Shown here piece after piece: positions 1-10,081 of a stretch of DNA of 64,000 nucleotides. The translations under genes were made by a program, and so were the position numbers. Below the pieces are notes generated by a model that saw only the letters and a list, made by a program, of their open reading frames with translations, was not told where the DNA came from and did no database searches. The stretch spans positions 260,319-324,318 of the forward strand of contig KQ965774.1 of assembly GCA_001574975.1 (NCBI GenBank), read 5' to 3'. This DNA comes from Gonapodya prolifera JEL478. Its lineage: Eukaryota; Monoblepharomycota; Monoblepharidomycetes; Monoblepharidales; Gonapodyaceae. Positions within the stretch are counted from its first letter, which is position 1, and each line of letters starts with the position of its first letter.

Positions 1-640
1 ACCACCGGTACTGCCAGCAAAGTGCAGTGTTTTGCTGTGATCAGGAATATTTCCACTCTCCTTCCCTTGCAAAGCTGTTATATTTCAAATCAAAATACTT
101 ATTGTAAAAATAATGGTTTGTCCCCATGAGTGTTGTTTGAGGGCAATATTAACTTGAGACTCAAGAGGAAAATTCTGTCATCAGGCAAGAAAATTCCCCT
201 CAGATCTCTGCCATCACATCCTCATAAATCATGACCTTGCCACACATTCCTTGCTTCATCTACACAAATGTTGAGGACGGCTTGCACTACATCCTCCCAT
301 GAATACTTTCTTGCATACTCTAGCACCCAGGTCAGTGCTCACATTGTGCTTTGTCAAGAAGCATATGGAGAATGTACCCATTCTTGATTTTGGACACCAT
401 CTTGAGGGTAACACAAAACCCTTGGTGTTAAAAATTTGCAGCTCCACATTCAAGCAACGCTCCCATGAGTTCACTATCCCCAGACATTGAAGGACAAATC
501 ATGATCCAGGTGTTTTGGGCATGTATATCCGCTCCTCGTTGAATGAGCAACCTCATAACTCAATATTTCGCCAGGAAAATGCTTCAGACAACGCCACGTT
601 CTTGCACGCTAAAGGTTGTATAGGAAATAAATCAATGGAA
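1..640. other. AT-rich left edge, no gene recognised
   Basis: This stretch is richer in A+T than the genes to its right, holds only short open frames, and shows no recognisable domain or consistent splice chain. Its composition recalls the element-like island at the right end (60.6-64 kb), so it may be the edge of a mobile element, but I found no shared sequence to prove it. Confidence 0.4.
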
Positions 641-829
641 TCTCGGAAATGAGTGCCCAAATCAAAGGTTTTCTGTCAAATAATTCCGCTGATGATGCAA
701 TACCTCGAGAATGTGGCTCCACCAGCTGCCGAAGATTTTGGCCAAAGTACCCACATTTCGTGCTGAGTGCGGAGGAACACACATCACATTGCTTCAACAT
801 CACTTGCTACTTTCCGCACCTTTGTCGCC

Positions 830-1603
830 ATGCAAACTGCAACAACACCCCTCCCATCAGCGCTTCAAACTAAAGGCTCCATCAGCAAGCGAATCATTTC
901 CGACCACAGGGTCATTTTCCATCTCTATGACCGTTACCAGGCTGCCACAGACCCCAACCTCAGGGAGAAGATTGAAAACACAATTATACGTGAAATAGCG
1001 GTCCACTCGGCTGTCGAAGAGGTATGTGCAGTTGAGTGTTCGCAGTGAGCTTGGAGGTAATAATGGTGTCATCCGTGAAGATTGTGGTTTACCCCGTCAT
1101 CGAGAAAAACTTCGAGAACGGCAAAGCGCATGCTGACAAGCTTCGCGCGGAGCATCTTCAGGTCAAGAAGAACCTCCAGAAGTTCGACGCGAAAAGGGAG
1201 CCAACCCTTCTTTCCGAGATCATCGGCGAGCTTCGCGGCCACGTGAACTACGAAGAGCAGCAAGAGATCCCCGAGCTCAAAGCCAAGCTTACCATTGAGG
1301 AGGATCAAAGATTGGCGGCTCAGTGGGACAAGACAAGACTTACTGTCCCCACCCGCCCAGTATGTCGAGTTCAATTTGATTTGCCTTCTCCTTTAACTAA
1401 CTATAACTGTTTGAAGCACCCGTCGGCTCCTGACCAGGGGGGCATAACTGAGGCTACAGGTATGTTTTGTGCATGAAGACAATCTGATTCACATCAAGCG
1501 ACGGTTCTGAATGTACTCTTCGGCAGCCGGCATGCTCGCAAAGCCGCTCGATGCCGTTAAGAATGCAACTAGGGAGTTTGTGGAAGTTGTGAGGGAGGAG
1601 TGA
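830..1603 (+). CDS. Hemerythrin-like (HHE) domain protein
   Basis: Four exons (830-1021, 1081-1359, 1417-1459, 1527-1603) join in phase to give 196 aa. The protein is a hemerythrin-type helical bundle, expected to bind a di-iron centre or oxygen/NO. Candidate metal ligands are the His of the SDHR segment, the HSAVEE segment, two His in HADKLRAEH, and the His/Glu pair in GHVNYEEQQEIPEL. All three introns have gtatgt donors and AG acceptors, and the second contains an actaac branch-like site. The ATG at 830 starts just before the conserved region. An in-frame ATG at 767 would add about 21 residues that could form a mitochondrial leader. Family assignment is from motif pattern; the physiological role is unknown. 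Confidence 0.85.
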
Positions 1604-1821
1604 TGGAATGGTCGCACATAAGACGACAACCTTTTCTTTTGCAATCTTTTCTTTGCTTTCAAGGGGGAAATTCAATACAAAAACTTGTCAATTCACAAAG
1701 CTGCCTCGATAATCCAATAGTTCTATTCTGCAAATGGCACCGGTCAATGAGTGTGGGGGCGGGGGAAAGTGTTTTTGGTAAGATTTCAAACTCGCCGCAA
1801 AAAGTCTTCACACCTGCTCCG

Positions 1822-2838
1822 TCAATCCCTCATCTTTATGCGCTTCCTCGACTCCAAACGATCCCCCCCTTCGACGTCACCTCCCATTTCACCCTCAACG
1901 CTCCTCTTTCTAGAACCGGGAGCGGATATCCTCTCCGCCCCTTCATCAGCAAACTCTGGGACCTTCAAGAACCTGCCCACGGCGTCCGCCCATACCACCG
2001 ACTCGACCTCGACTGCCGACCAGACCTTTGGAGTTCCTCCGAGTCCCTTTTCGCGGGCCTCGGCCGCCTCAGCGTCATTGAGGAGCTTTTGGACTCTCCA
2101 AATTCCACTGAGGTATTCAGAGTATTCCTTATTGGTGTACTTCAAGTCAGTCCTGCCACCGAAGAAAGAAGACGTTGACTGGTCCGAGAAATACGCGAAG
2201 TTGTGTGGAGAGATGGTGGAGAGAATGGCTGCATAGCGCAGAGCGTCAGAGACTTCCCGTTGAAACAGTGTGCAATGTAAGTACAGCACCCACCTGAAGA
2301 AGTCGCCGGTCCTGCAAACTTGATCGCCTGCATGGTCTTTATCGCAGCTTCGGCTGCAAATTTCCTCCCATTCCCGTCGCCCTTCTTGGCCGCTTCTTCG
2401 CATTTCACGACATGCTCTGCTGCAGCTTTTACAGCTCGACCAAACGCCTCTGGCGAGTTCTGCTCATCGAATCGACGCTGATTGGGACGATTCTTGCCGT
2501 GCTATCCCACCCGAAAGGCGATGGAATCAAATCACCATGAATGCGAGATAATTTATCCCAACACCCACAACGTGCTTCCATGAGACGATCTTGGACCCTT
2601 CTGCCTTGGTGACCCACAGCTCCGAAGCGACACCTGTTTGTCTCCTCTCCTTGACCGCTTTGGGTAGCTCCTCGTGGTAAAAATGCTCCAGCTCTGCGCT
2701 CTTTTGTTGTCGTCGACTCTCAGTTTGTGCGTGGGCGCGAAGTGCAACCGGGTGCAGTGCTAGCGCTCTCCTATAAGAGTCTAGACTGATGCTCTTGGTG
2801 AGCCCTGAGACGGCGTCGTCGACAGGGTGGTGGGGCAT
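1822..2838 (-). CDS. HhH-containing conserved protein, tandem copy 1
   Basis: Three exons (2569-2838, 2294-2477, 1822-2228) join in phase to give 286 aa. The N-terminal half carries a helical region with an EELPKAVKERR segment and a KIVSWKHV segment. It is followed by a GPATSSAIL motif that resembles the hairpin of helix-hairpin-helix DNA-binding proteins (KGVGPATAS type), then a FSDQ segment. This order matches a widespread but poorly characterised eukaryotic family; I infer the family from motif order only. The C-terminus is basic and low in complexity (SRKR repeats), possibly a nuclear signal. Intron positions are identical to those of the neighbour at 3531-4324, which supports both models. 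The start is the first ATG before the conserved region. Confidence 0.72.
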
Positions 2839-3341
2839 TGCGGAATGGATAATCTTCGCATTCGGGACCAAAGTGTAGAGGCTCCAGACAAATGAGACAT
2901 GTATTCGATTGAGGATAGTCCCTTTCAAACATGTTGCTCTTCTCTCTTTGCTGCAGCTCCGTGTTGGGCCACTTCATCCCGCCGGGTGCGATATTTCAGC
3001 TTCCTCATCCACTTCCTTTTTCGTGCATACCCGTTAGGAACCACCACCGAAGAGCCCACCCACAACACTTTGTCGAGTTGTAGAGCGCTTGCTCGTGCGG
3101 TATCAGATGGCGCGATGTGTACCTTTACACTGGCCGCGTGAAGGTAAGCGCTGGCGATGTTCTGCTCATTGTACGTTGCATCCCACCCGGATCCATTGTG
3201 CTTTGCTTACTCTCTAAAATTCTTCCTCACAACAGTGCAGTTGAGATGACGTGAAATGTGTGTATCAATTTTATTCAAATCAAAGCAAACGTAACTCATC
3301 CCTCCCTCAACTTTGTAAGATCACGATTTGCAAATGCTGGA

Positions 3342-3530
3342 TCAACCTTTCGTCTTCATCCTCTTCCTTGACTTTGCACCATCTCTCCCTTCGACTTGGT
3401 CTCCAACATCATCCACAACGGCCCTTTTTCTGGAACTCGTGGCCCTCTTTCTGGAACTGACGGAAGACTGCTCCTCCGTGCTTTCATCAGCGAACTCTGG
3501 GACCTTCAAGAACTTGCCCACGGCGTCCGC
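3342..3530 (-). pseudogene. Open tail of HhH copy 2 beyond the TAG
   Basis: Sixty-two sense codons follow the TAG of copy 2 in frame and end in TGA. They align with the C-terminal tail of copy 1, with a shared segment and repeated SRKR blocks. Conservation beyond the stop is the reason for listing it. Confidence 0.6.
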
Positions 3531-4324
3531 CTACATCGCAGACTCCACTTCGACTGCTGACCAGACCTTTGGAGTTCCTCCGAGACCCTTTTCGTCGACC
3601 TCGGCCACTTCAGCGTCGTTGAGGCGCTTTTGGACGTGCCAGATCCCACCGAGTAACTCAAAGTATTCTTTCTTGGAGTAGTTCAAGAATCTAATACCAC
3701 CGAAGAAAGAATAAGTTGACTGGTCCGCGAAATACGCAAAATTGTGGGGAGAGATGGTGGCGAGAATGGCTGCATATTGCAAATAATATAAACAGAAACC
3801 GAGACAGACTGATCACAACAGCTCACCTGACGACGTTGCGGCGCCTGCACCAAATAAATTCTCGTCCACAGCCTCCAATGCTTCATCAGCTGCCACTTTC
3901 CTCGCCTTTTCGTTGCCCTTCTTGGCGGCTTCTTCGCATTTCATAACATGGGCTGCTGCAACCTTCAAAACTTGGCTGAATGCCTCTGGCGAATTCCTCT
4001 TCTCGCAACGACCCTTGTTGGGTCGCGAAAGAATCACGTCACCACGAAGGGGAAACCCACAACGTGCTTCCACGAGACGATCTTGCATCCTTCAGCCTTG
4101 ATGACCCACAGCTCGGGTGCGACGCCGGTTCGTCTCCTCTCCCTGACCATTCTGGGGAGCTCCTCCTGGAAGAAGCGCTCCAGTTCTGTGCTCTTTCGTT
4201 GTCGTCGCTCTGCAGTTCCCGCATGGGCGCGAAGTGCGACTGGGTGCAAAGCGAGGGCTTTCCGAAAGTCATCCAGGCTGCCGTTCTTATGGAGCGTCGT
4301 GATGGCGTAGTCGACAGCTGCCAT
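3531..4324 (-). CDS. HhH-containing conserved protein, tandem copy 2 (truncated by TAG)
   Basis: Head-to-tail paralogue of copy 1, with exons 4061-4324, 3827-4013 and 3531-3769 in the same phases, giving 229 aa. It keeps the EELPRMVRERR, KIVSWKHV and SSAILATISPHNFAYF segments. The frame ends at a TAG where copy 1 has the Trp of VVWADAVG. Beyond the stop the same frame stays open for 62 more codons (to 3342) and still resembles the tail of copy 1, including ADAVGKFLKVPEFADE and SRKR-rich sequence. The stop is therefore a recent nonsense change, a readthrough site or a sequence error. The protein may still fold, since the HhH region lies upstream of the stop. Confidence 0.68.
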
Positions 4325-4399
4325 TGTAAAGTTTCTGATCTTCGCATTTCGGCTCCGCAAGAGTAACACCACGATCCTCGGCCACTCTTCGCCTTCAAA

Positions 4400-4446
4400 C
4401 AAAGGTTACGGAGCTTTCAAGAACTACCCACGGCATTAGTTCATAT
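4400..4446 (-). repeat. Decayed remnant resembling the HhH-gene tail
   Basis: About 40 bases resemble the segment around 3495-3540 of copy 2 and 1955-2000 of copy 1 (shared ctttcaagaact and cccacggc blocks), but with stops. It looks like the eroded 3' end of a third tandem copy upstream of copy 2. Confidence 0.4.
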
Positions 4447-4630
4447 TCGCTTCGCACTCAAGCATTCATTTCAAATCACTGAATAACAAATACATAGCTC
4501 ACATTCAACACCGACAACCGTGATATGTACATACATTTTTTCAAAACATGGCTTTTCAGAGGGGAGCATTTGAGTCTCACACATCCACAGTATTGTACAC
4601 CACACATTGGTATCCACACATCACCTCCCG

Positions 4631-6050
4631 CTAAACCCTCCTGAAAAAGTCAATCCCCGCAATCCCACGAGACCGACTATCGTCCTCTTTCGGTGCCGTC
4701 GGATCCCTCCCCGACAATCCCAACTGATCCATCATCGACAACCTCCTGGGCATGGCAGGAGGCCTGGCAGCCGCTGCCGCAGACGACGACCCTCCATTGC
4801 TAAAACTTCGACTCCGGAAGGACAACGCGGGCCGGCCGACGGAGCCCACGCTGCTCATGGTGTTCGTAGTGTCGTATCGCGCGAGGGGGAGGAATTCGGG
4901 GCTGCCGATGGCTCCTGTGCTCGCGGTGCGACTGCCGACGGAAAAAGCAGGGCTCGTAGGAGGGCTGGAGGGAGGGCTAGTGGGATTGAAGTTCAGGGGA
5001 AGGTGCTTTTTGAGTGCCATAACGGGGAATGTTGCTCGGTCGAAAAGCGCGGCGGGAAGGTCGGGTTGAAGAAGGCTGTTTCGTGGGATATCAGGTGACA
5101 CGATCAAAATTATTCGACGAGCGTATGGTGTGAGTGGTGAAAGCACATATGCCCACCTCCAGAGGCTTCCGCCGATTTGGTGACGGGGGATCATGAACAT
5201 GGATGGTTGCAAGGAGTCACATGCCTTGATGATGGTGAAGACAGGGTCCCGTTCCACCCGAAGAGGTCGCACACTGAAAGCGCACTGGGTGAGGCGTAGA
5301 AAGGGATGCAGAGTGGGACATTGCTGTTGAGGAAAGCGCCGGTATCAAGACCCACCTCCTTTCGGTACCATCGACGAAATTTATCCAGGATTTCTCGTAC
5401 GTAGTTCAGAGATTGTCTGGTAGAGAGCGTTTGGTTCAGGCGGGGTGGTCCGAGCAAATCTCTCTGTGAACTTTCACCTTTCGTCCCTATCCACCCCGCC
5501 CATGGATCCCAAGCTCAACCTCCGACCAGAAGAGCTCTTGGGGGTTCCGCTATCGCTTCCGCCTCCTTTCATTAGTACCAGGACGGTCAGCGTGTCGCCG
5601 TCCTTCGGGAGTCAAAGGAATGGCTTAGAGCTTCGCCTTTACAGATCGCGAAATCCGGATACTCACCTGTACCAGCGTTTCCACAGCGACTGCCAGCGCT
5701 CCATGAACAAACGGGTCCATTTGACCGACCAATGCCGCGACATCTGGCAGGCAAGCGACAACATTGTTCCCATAATTGCTGCTCCCATCTCCCGAGGTTC
5801 CACCCGACATCAACGACACTGATATGGAGTTGTGGCTCGAGTTGACGAGGATAGGTGGAGGGAGTGGAGCCTGGAGGATCGTCGGAGGCTGCTCGGGCAG
5901 ATTGATAGTGGAATCGGACCACCGCGCAGTCGGATCCAACAGCGTGGTATCAGAGGGGGTCCTGAAGCGTACGGCAGGAAGGTTCCCCGCAGCATCGAGT
6001 GGTGGTGGGGTGGCTGAGACGTCCCGCGAAGAGGTGGGGAGTAGTGACAT
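4631..6050 (-). CDS. Ser/Pro-rich protein of unknown function
   Basis: Four coding exons (5667-6050, 5356-5463, 5157-5284, 4631-5075) join in phase to give 354 aa. A probable intron at 6052-6131 lies in the 5' leader: its acceptor is one base before the ATG at 6050 and no ATG exists in the upstream exon. The N-terminal 80 residues are Ser/Pro/Thr-rich. A central helical part (around 105-210) holds an NYVREILDKFRRWYRKE segment and a stretch with HQIGGSLW. The C-terminus is again Ser/Pro/Ala-rich, with SPPSSPPTSP and poly-Ala, and contains many SP/SF sites that look like phosphosites. I recognise no family. Codon use and clean splice phases support a real gene. Confidence 0.62.
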
Positions 6051-6676
6051 GCTGAAAAGGAATGAAAAGCATGTGGTAAAAGGTATGTTGTGGGATGCGG
6101 CGACCAGACCTTTGACGGGGGTACCGCTCACCTTGAACTGCTGAATGCTTCAGCGACCACTCGGAGAAAGAGATATTTAATGGCTTCGCTGAATCGGCCC
6201 GCGAGACCCGGTCTGTTGGAAAAGTCAAAAGAGTCGGCTCGACCGGCCCAAGAATAGAATGGCTGAGTCACTCGAGGAGAACCGTTCGGCCTTGCCTTAT
6301 CAAGGAAGACCAGAAAACTTCACGGGCGGCCTGAAAGTTTTCTCTTTCCGACAATTTGCCCAGGGTTGGTCGACTCAGCGTATTCAGGTTTCACAATGAA
6401 AACGTGTCGCCTCTTTTCTGTGGACGAAGATTCGCCTCATTTTTTAACAAAATGGAGTCTCAAAATCTCATTTGTGTAGTGATTGCTCCGTCATGTTTAC
6501 GGTTTCCAGAGACGAATAACGTGTTAGGACTGCGACCTAATTCAGGAGAGGGCGTGAGGGCGCCCCGACGTTGCATCTGTTGCGGAGCATGTGACGATGA
6601 CACGAAGATACAATTGTACGGTTTAATGTATTCCCAAATGTCAACGATGAATCATTACTCTCCCTGCCTTTTTCAG

Positions 6677-7025
6677 GCTTCGGGTTTGGGAGACATGAGC
6701 TCCCTCCCTTTCCTCTCCAACTCCTCGATGTTGACCAACAACTTTACTTCGACCCGCACAACACCAACTACAGCGCGTCGGTGCAGTCTTTAAATCATTT
6801 TCGTATCTTTGACCTGGTCTCTCAAACCGCTCACCCGCCCATGTACTTCAACTTCCCACGAATGGAATCCGACCCTGCTAGCGCATCGGCGCCTCGTATC
6901 AACCTGGTGAGTCGATCGAGCGGAAGAAAGCCGGGGGTTTCTGAAGTTTTGAAGAAGTTCTTTTTTAACAGATGCACGGATTGGGGCGAGCATTGAACGC
7001 TCTTCCCTTCACTCGCAAGTTTTGA
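6677..7025 (+). CDS. 3' part of an unknown gene
   Basis: Two exons (6677-6906 and 6972-7025) are joined by a gtgagt...aacag intron in phase 0. The first starts after a tttttcag acceptor and reads through LLDVDQQLYFDPHNTNY and AHPPMYFNFPRMESDP; the second ends in TRKF and TGA. The frame is open and looks coding, but I could not find the upstream exons between 6250 and 6676, so start and identity are unknown. The stop lies 3 nt from the end of the receptor remnant on the opposite strand. Confidence 0.4.
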
Positions 7026-7027
7026 GC

Positions 7028-8178
7028 TCACACTTCATTCATTTGTGCGGTACCACCCACTACTTGCACTACGGGCGAGCAACTTTCCGATGTTTCTGGC
7101 TGTGACCCCGCCAATAACCTGAACACAGTGAGAGCCACTCTCGAGGTCCATGGATCCAGCTTCATTTGCTTTGTGGCCAGCTGCTCCGCAAGCTTTTCAG
7201 ACATCGATTTCATAGTTGGGTCAAACCCAAACCATACGAGGGCGTTCATAAGAATCCTGACAATGCACCCCATGCGGATGCTACGTAAAAGATTAGAGGA
7301 CTCCCATCACCAAACTGGGTTAGCGATTATATCGGCGGTGCCGACAAGAAACATTATGAGAGGGTACTAAGGAGAGATGAGGTTTCATAGATAGTTGCCA
7401 AAGAGAAAACAAACCTTCGTATCACGTACTGTTAGAATCCTAGCAGAAATTCGTTCCACCTTGGAGGCTTTGGGCATTTTTCCGCGTCCTCCAAGAGAGG
7501 CCCTTGCTTCTTTTTGCACATTAGTGATGTTTTGGACGATTGCGACTGAGATCACGAACGTTCCCACGAGGAAGCAAATTATTGCCCCGACACAGAGCCA
7601 TGATTGCCACCCGTGGGAATCAATAAACCAGCACTGCTTCCCGTCAGGTGTTGGTCCCATCGAGCCTAGCGTAATGCCACCAAAACCAGAAAGAAAAAGG
7701 GTGGATAGAAGAGGAGCATCGACGTGACCTGCTGGGGAATCACCTCAGGCAAGACAAGGCCATCCAAGAGGAGATTGCATATTGCAGTCGAGGCTCCGAA
7801 ATCTCCCGCGTAGCCCGCGATGACGAGGGACGGTGCGATCTGGCATCCCAGAGAGGTGACGTCAAAGGTAAACCCGGCGTACTGCATTGCGCTACCGCAG
7901 ATGTTGAAGCAGATGAGCATAAAGAAAAGACGGACAGGGAGCGGTCTGAAAAGTGGGGGCATTAAGCTTCTGGTTCAGGCGGACGTCCCGACGCCGACAG
8001 ATTGGTGGAGGGATAAGGATTTGTTACAATCGTTCACAAGTACCACGATCTACTCACCATAATGCGGTGATTAAAAAAATGGCACCATGACCCCTCCGAT
8101 CGTCGAGAGCGCCAAGATCAGAAGCATGGCAAGGAATTTGTTATTTCGGTCACCAAGAAAAGTCGGCACGTCCATCAT
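7028..8178 (-). pseudogene. Seven-transmembrane receptor-like gene, frame broken
   Basis: The segments read in order as a seven-helix receptor. An N-terminal ATG-ATG start at 8178 leads to helix LAMLLILALSTIGGVMVPFF. Later come VRLFFMLICFNICGSAMQYA, a loop with GPTPDGKQCWF, then WLCVGAIICFLVGTFVISVA, a YPLIMFLVGTADIIANP helix, an FGDGSPLIFYVASAWG segment and a cytoplasmic tail. The donor after RILT and the acceptor before YPLIM are normal. However, the frame must shift at least four times: at the T7 run (8073-8079), near 7690, near 7325 and near 7250. No intron model removes these. It is either a decaying receptor gene or a region of poor consensus sequence. The exact receptor class is not determined. 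Confidence 0.55.
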
Positions 8179-8547
8179 AGAGTTGATGTCGTTATGATGA
8201 TGCACTGAGCTTGTGGCTTTAGTGACAGATACGCTAAAATCTCGGTGCGAAGAATGTTCGGGATTTTTAACGAAAGGCTGCGCCTGATCGGATCACAAGG
8301 CAGTGGCGGTTGTCCCGGGTCCCCTTTCTGAATTCACCATAGACAGCATTGGCTATGACGCCACTCGAAACAAAGATAGGAAATGTCGGGGTCGGAAGAG
8401 ACTTTACAGTGGGAATGGCATCACGGTGATGTCGAGCTTGTTAGCAGGGACGGTTACGACTGAAGTACCACCGTCTGCGACATAATCATTTCGCTCTAAT
8501 TCGCAGGAATATACAGAATGATTCTCACCCCCGTAGAAGAGTCCTCG

Positions 8548-9863
8548 CTACCTCAACGCATCAATCATGCCCAACACGCCCGCGTCTTCGAACCCCACGT
8601 CGTCCGTCACCACCACGTCAAACTTATTCGCATATTCGTCTTCCAACTTATCTCGCTGGTGGTTCAGGAAGCCAACGGTCAGACACACGTCGTGCGGTAC
8701 CCCGCTCGACATTTTAAGGTCGCCGAGGGAGTCGCCAAGGAGCAGCACATTGGGTCGGGCGTTCAAGGCCGTGGAGGAGGGTACAGAGAGTTCGGACTAG
8801 GGGAGCGAGCGAGGTTGACCGCAGCAACGCAAAACATATCCAAAGGTTGGGGTGCGCGCCAGTTGAGAGTGTTCCCCGAGCCCATGCTTACCTTCGAGAA
8901 AACATGAACCAGAGGATCCCGGAACGCAACACAGACATCGTTCTCGTTCAACTCCATGTGGTTCGCAACGACGTTCACGTTGGACAGGTAAAGCGAGTTC
9001 TGTCGGAGGATCTCTTCGATGACATCTGGAGCACTCAATGATGTTGAGGCACAAGCGCCGAGTTACCCAGACGCATCAAAGCACGACTCACCCGCCACCC
9101 CTGCCGAGAATACCAGCACCGGCACGCCCTTATCCCTGCAGTCTTCCAATACCTCTCGCGCCCCTTCCCTGAACCTCACAGGCGTCTGCTTGACCATCTC
9201 AACCACGTCCTCCTTCGTGCACTGGAGCTGCACAATGAGCTCGTGTGCTTGGTCCACCACTCGACCATGTGCGGATCTTTGTCTTCGCGGGTCATGGTGT
9301 GAGAGGTCTCGATGGGGTAATAGAGGCGATACAGTGCGTCGGTACGGTCTTTGAACTAGTTCACGGCAGTGGCAATGCGAAAGTGCCGTTTGGGATGGAG
9401 CTCCGGTTGTCAATCGGATGTCTTCACCCACTTCTTTGGGAAACCGCCCTGACCGCATTACCACTCCATGACTCGATACGTTCCGCTCCAATCCATCTCC
9501 TCGAAGGGTGGTCTCGTCCTTCGAGTTGCCAGAGCCAACCGGGACCCAGAACTTGGTAAGGGTCATGTCGAAGTCGGATCTTTGCGGGGAGTTGATTGTC
9601 TCAGCATTCACGACGAATCGGAGAGCCAACTCGTGCACAGAAGCTCACATTACGTGGATTTTGTCCTTCCCATCGTCCACGATCTTCCGGAGCTTAGATT
9701 CCACGGAGGATGGATCACGAATCAGAATGTGAGGTCGCAGCTGTGGATCCTTGGAGCCGTAGAAGAGACGTGAGATCAAAGGAAATGCGGAGACATTCCT
9801 CGTTGTCTGATCGGGACTAGATGGGGTACCGTTTGGAGTGGGGGTGGATGCGATTGAGGACAT
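8548..9863 (-). pseudogene. Pyrimidine 5'-nucleotidase (cN-III/P5N-1, HAD fold) with one frame break
   Basis: Five exons (9649-9863, 9462-9579, 9092-9355, 8892-9025, 8548-8796) follow the cN-III order. The nucleophile motif is DFDMT in exon 2; SSHG and YYPIE/MVEWWTK segments come next; then SAGVA and the C-terminal GDSLGDL HAD motif. The family dephosphorylates UMP/CMP or 7-methyl-GMP in the cytosol. All splice phases agree except inside exon 3, which is 264 nt where 265 is needed. The reading moves frame near 9247, just after WWTK, where one G appears to be missing before the conserved AHEL. A single-base consensus error would restore an intact gene, so the pseudogene label is provisional. 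Confidence 0.75.
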
Positions 9864-10081
9864 TTTGGGCGTGACAGCAGCAACATGACTTGAATAATAC
9901 AATGAGCTCGCTCATGTCTCGGCGCTTTTGCCACTCCCACAAGATCGGAAGTCGGAACAGGGATTGTCTCTCGTTAAACACAGAACTCCCGTTCTGTTGC
10001 AGATGTCCAAGATGATAATAAAACAGTGGAAGAAGAGATTCAATATAAATACGAGGCAAGAAAAACGAAAAAGTGCCATTC

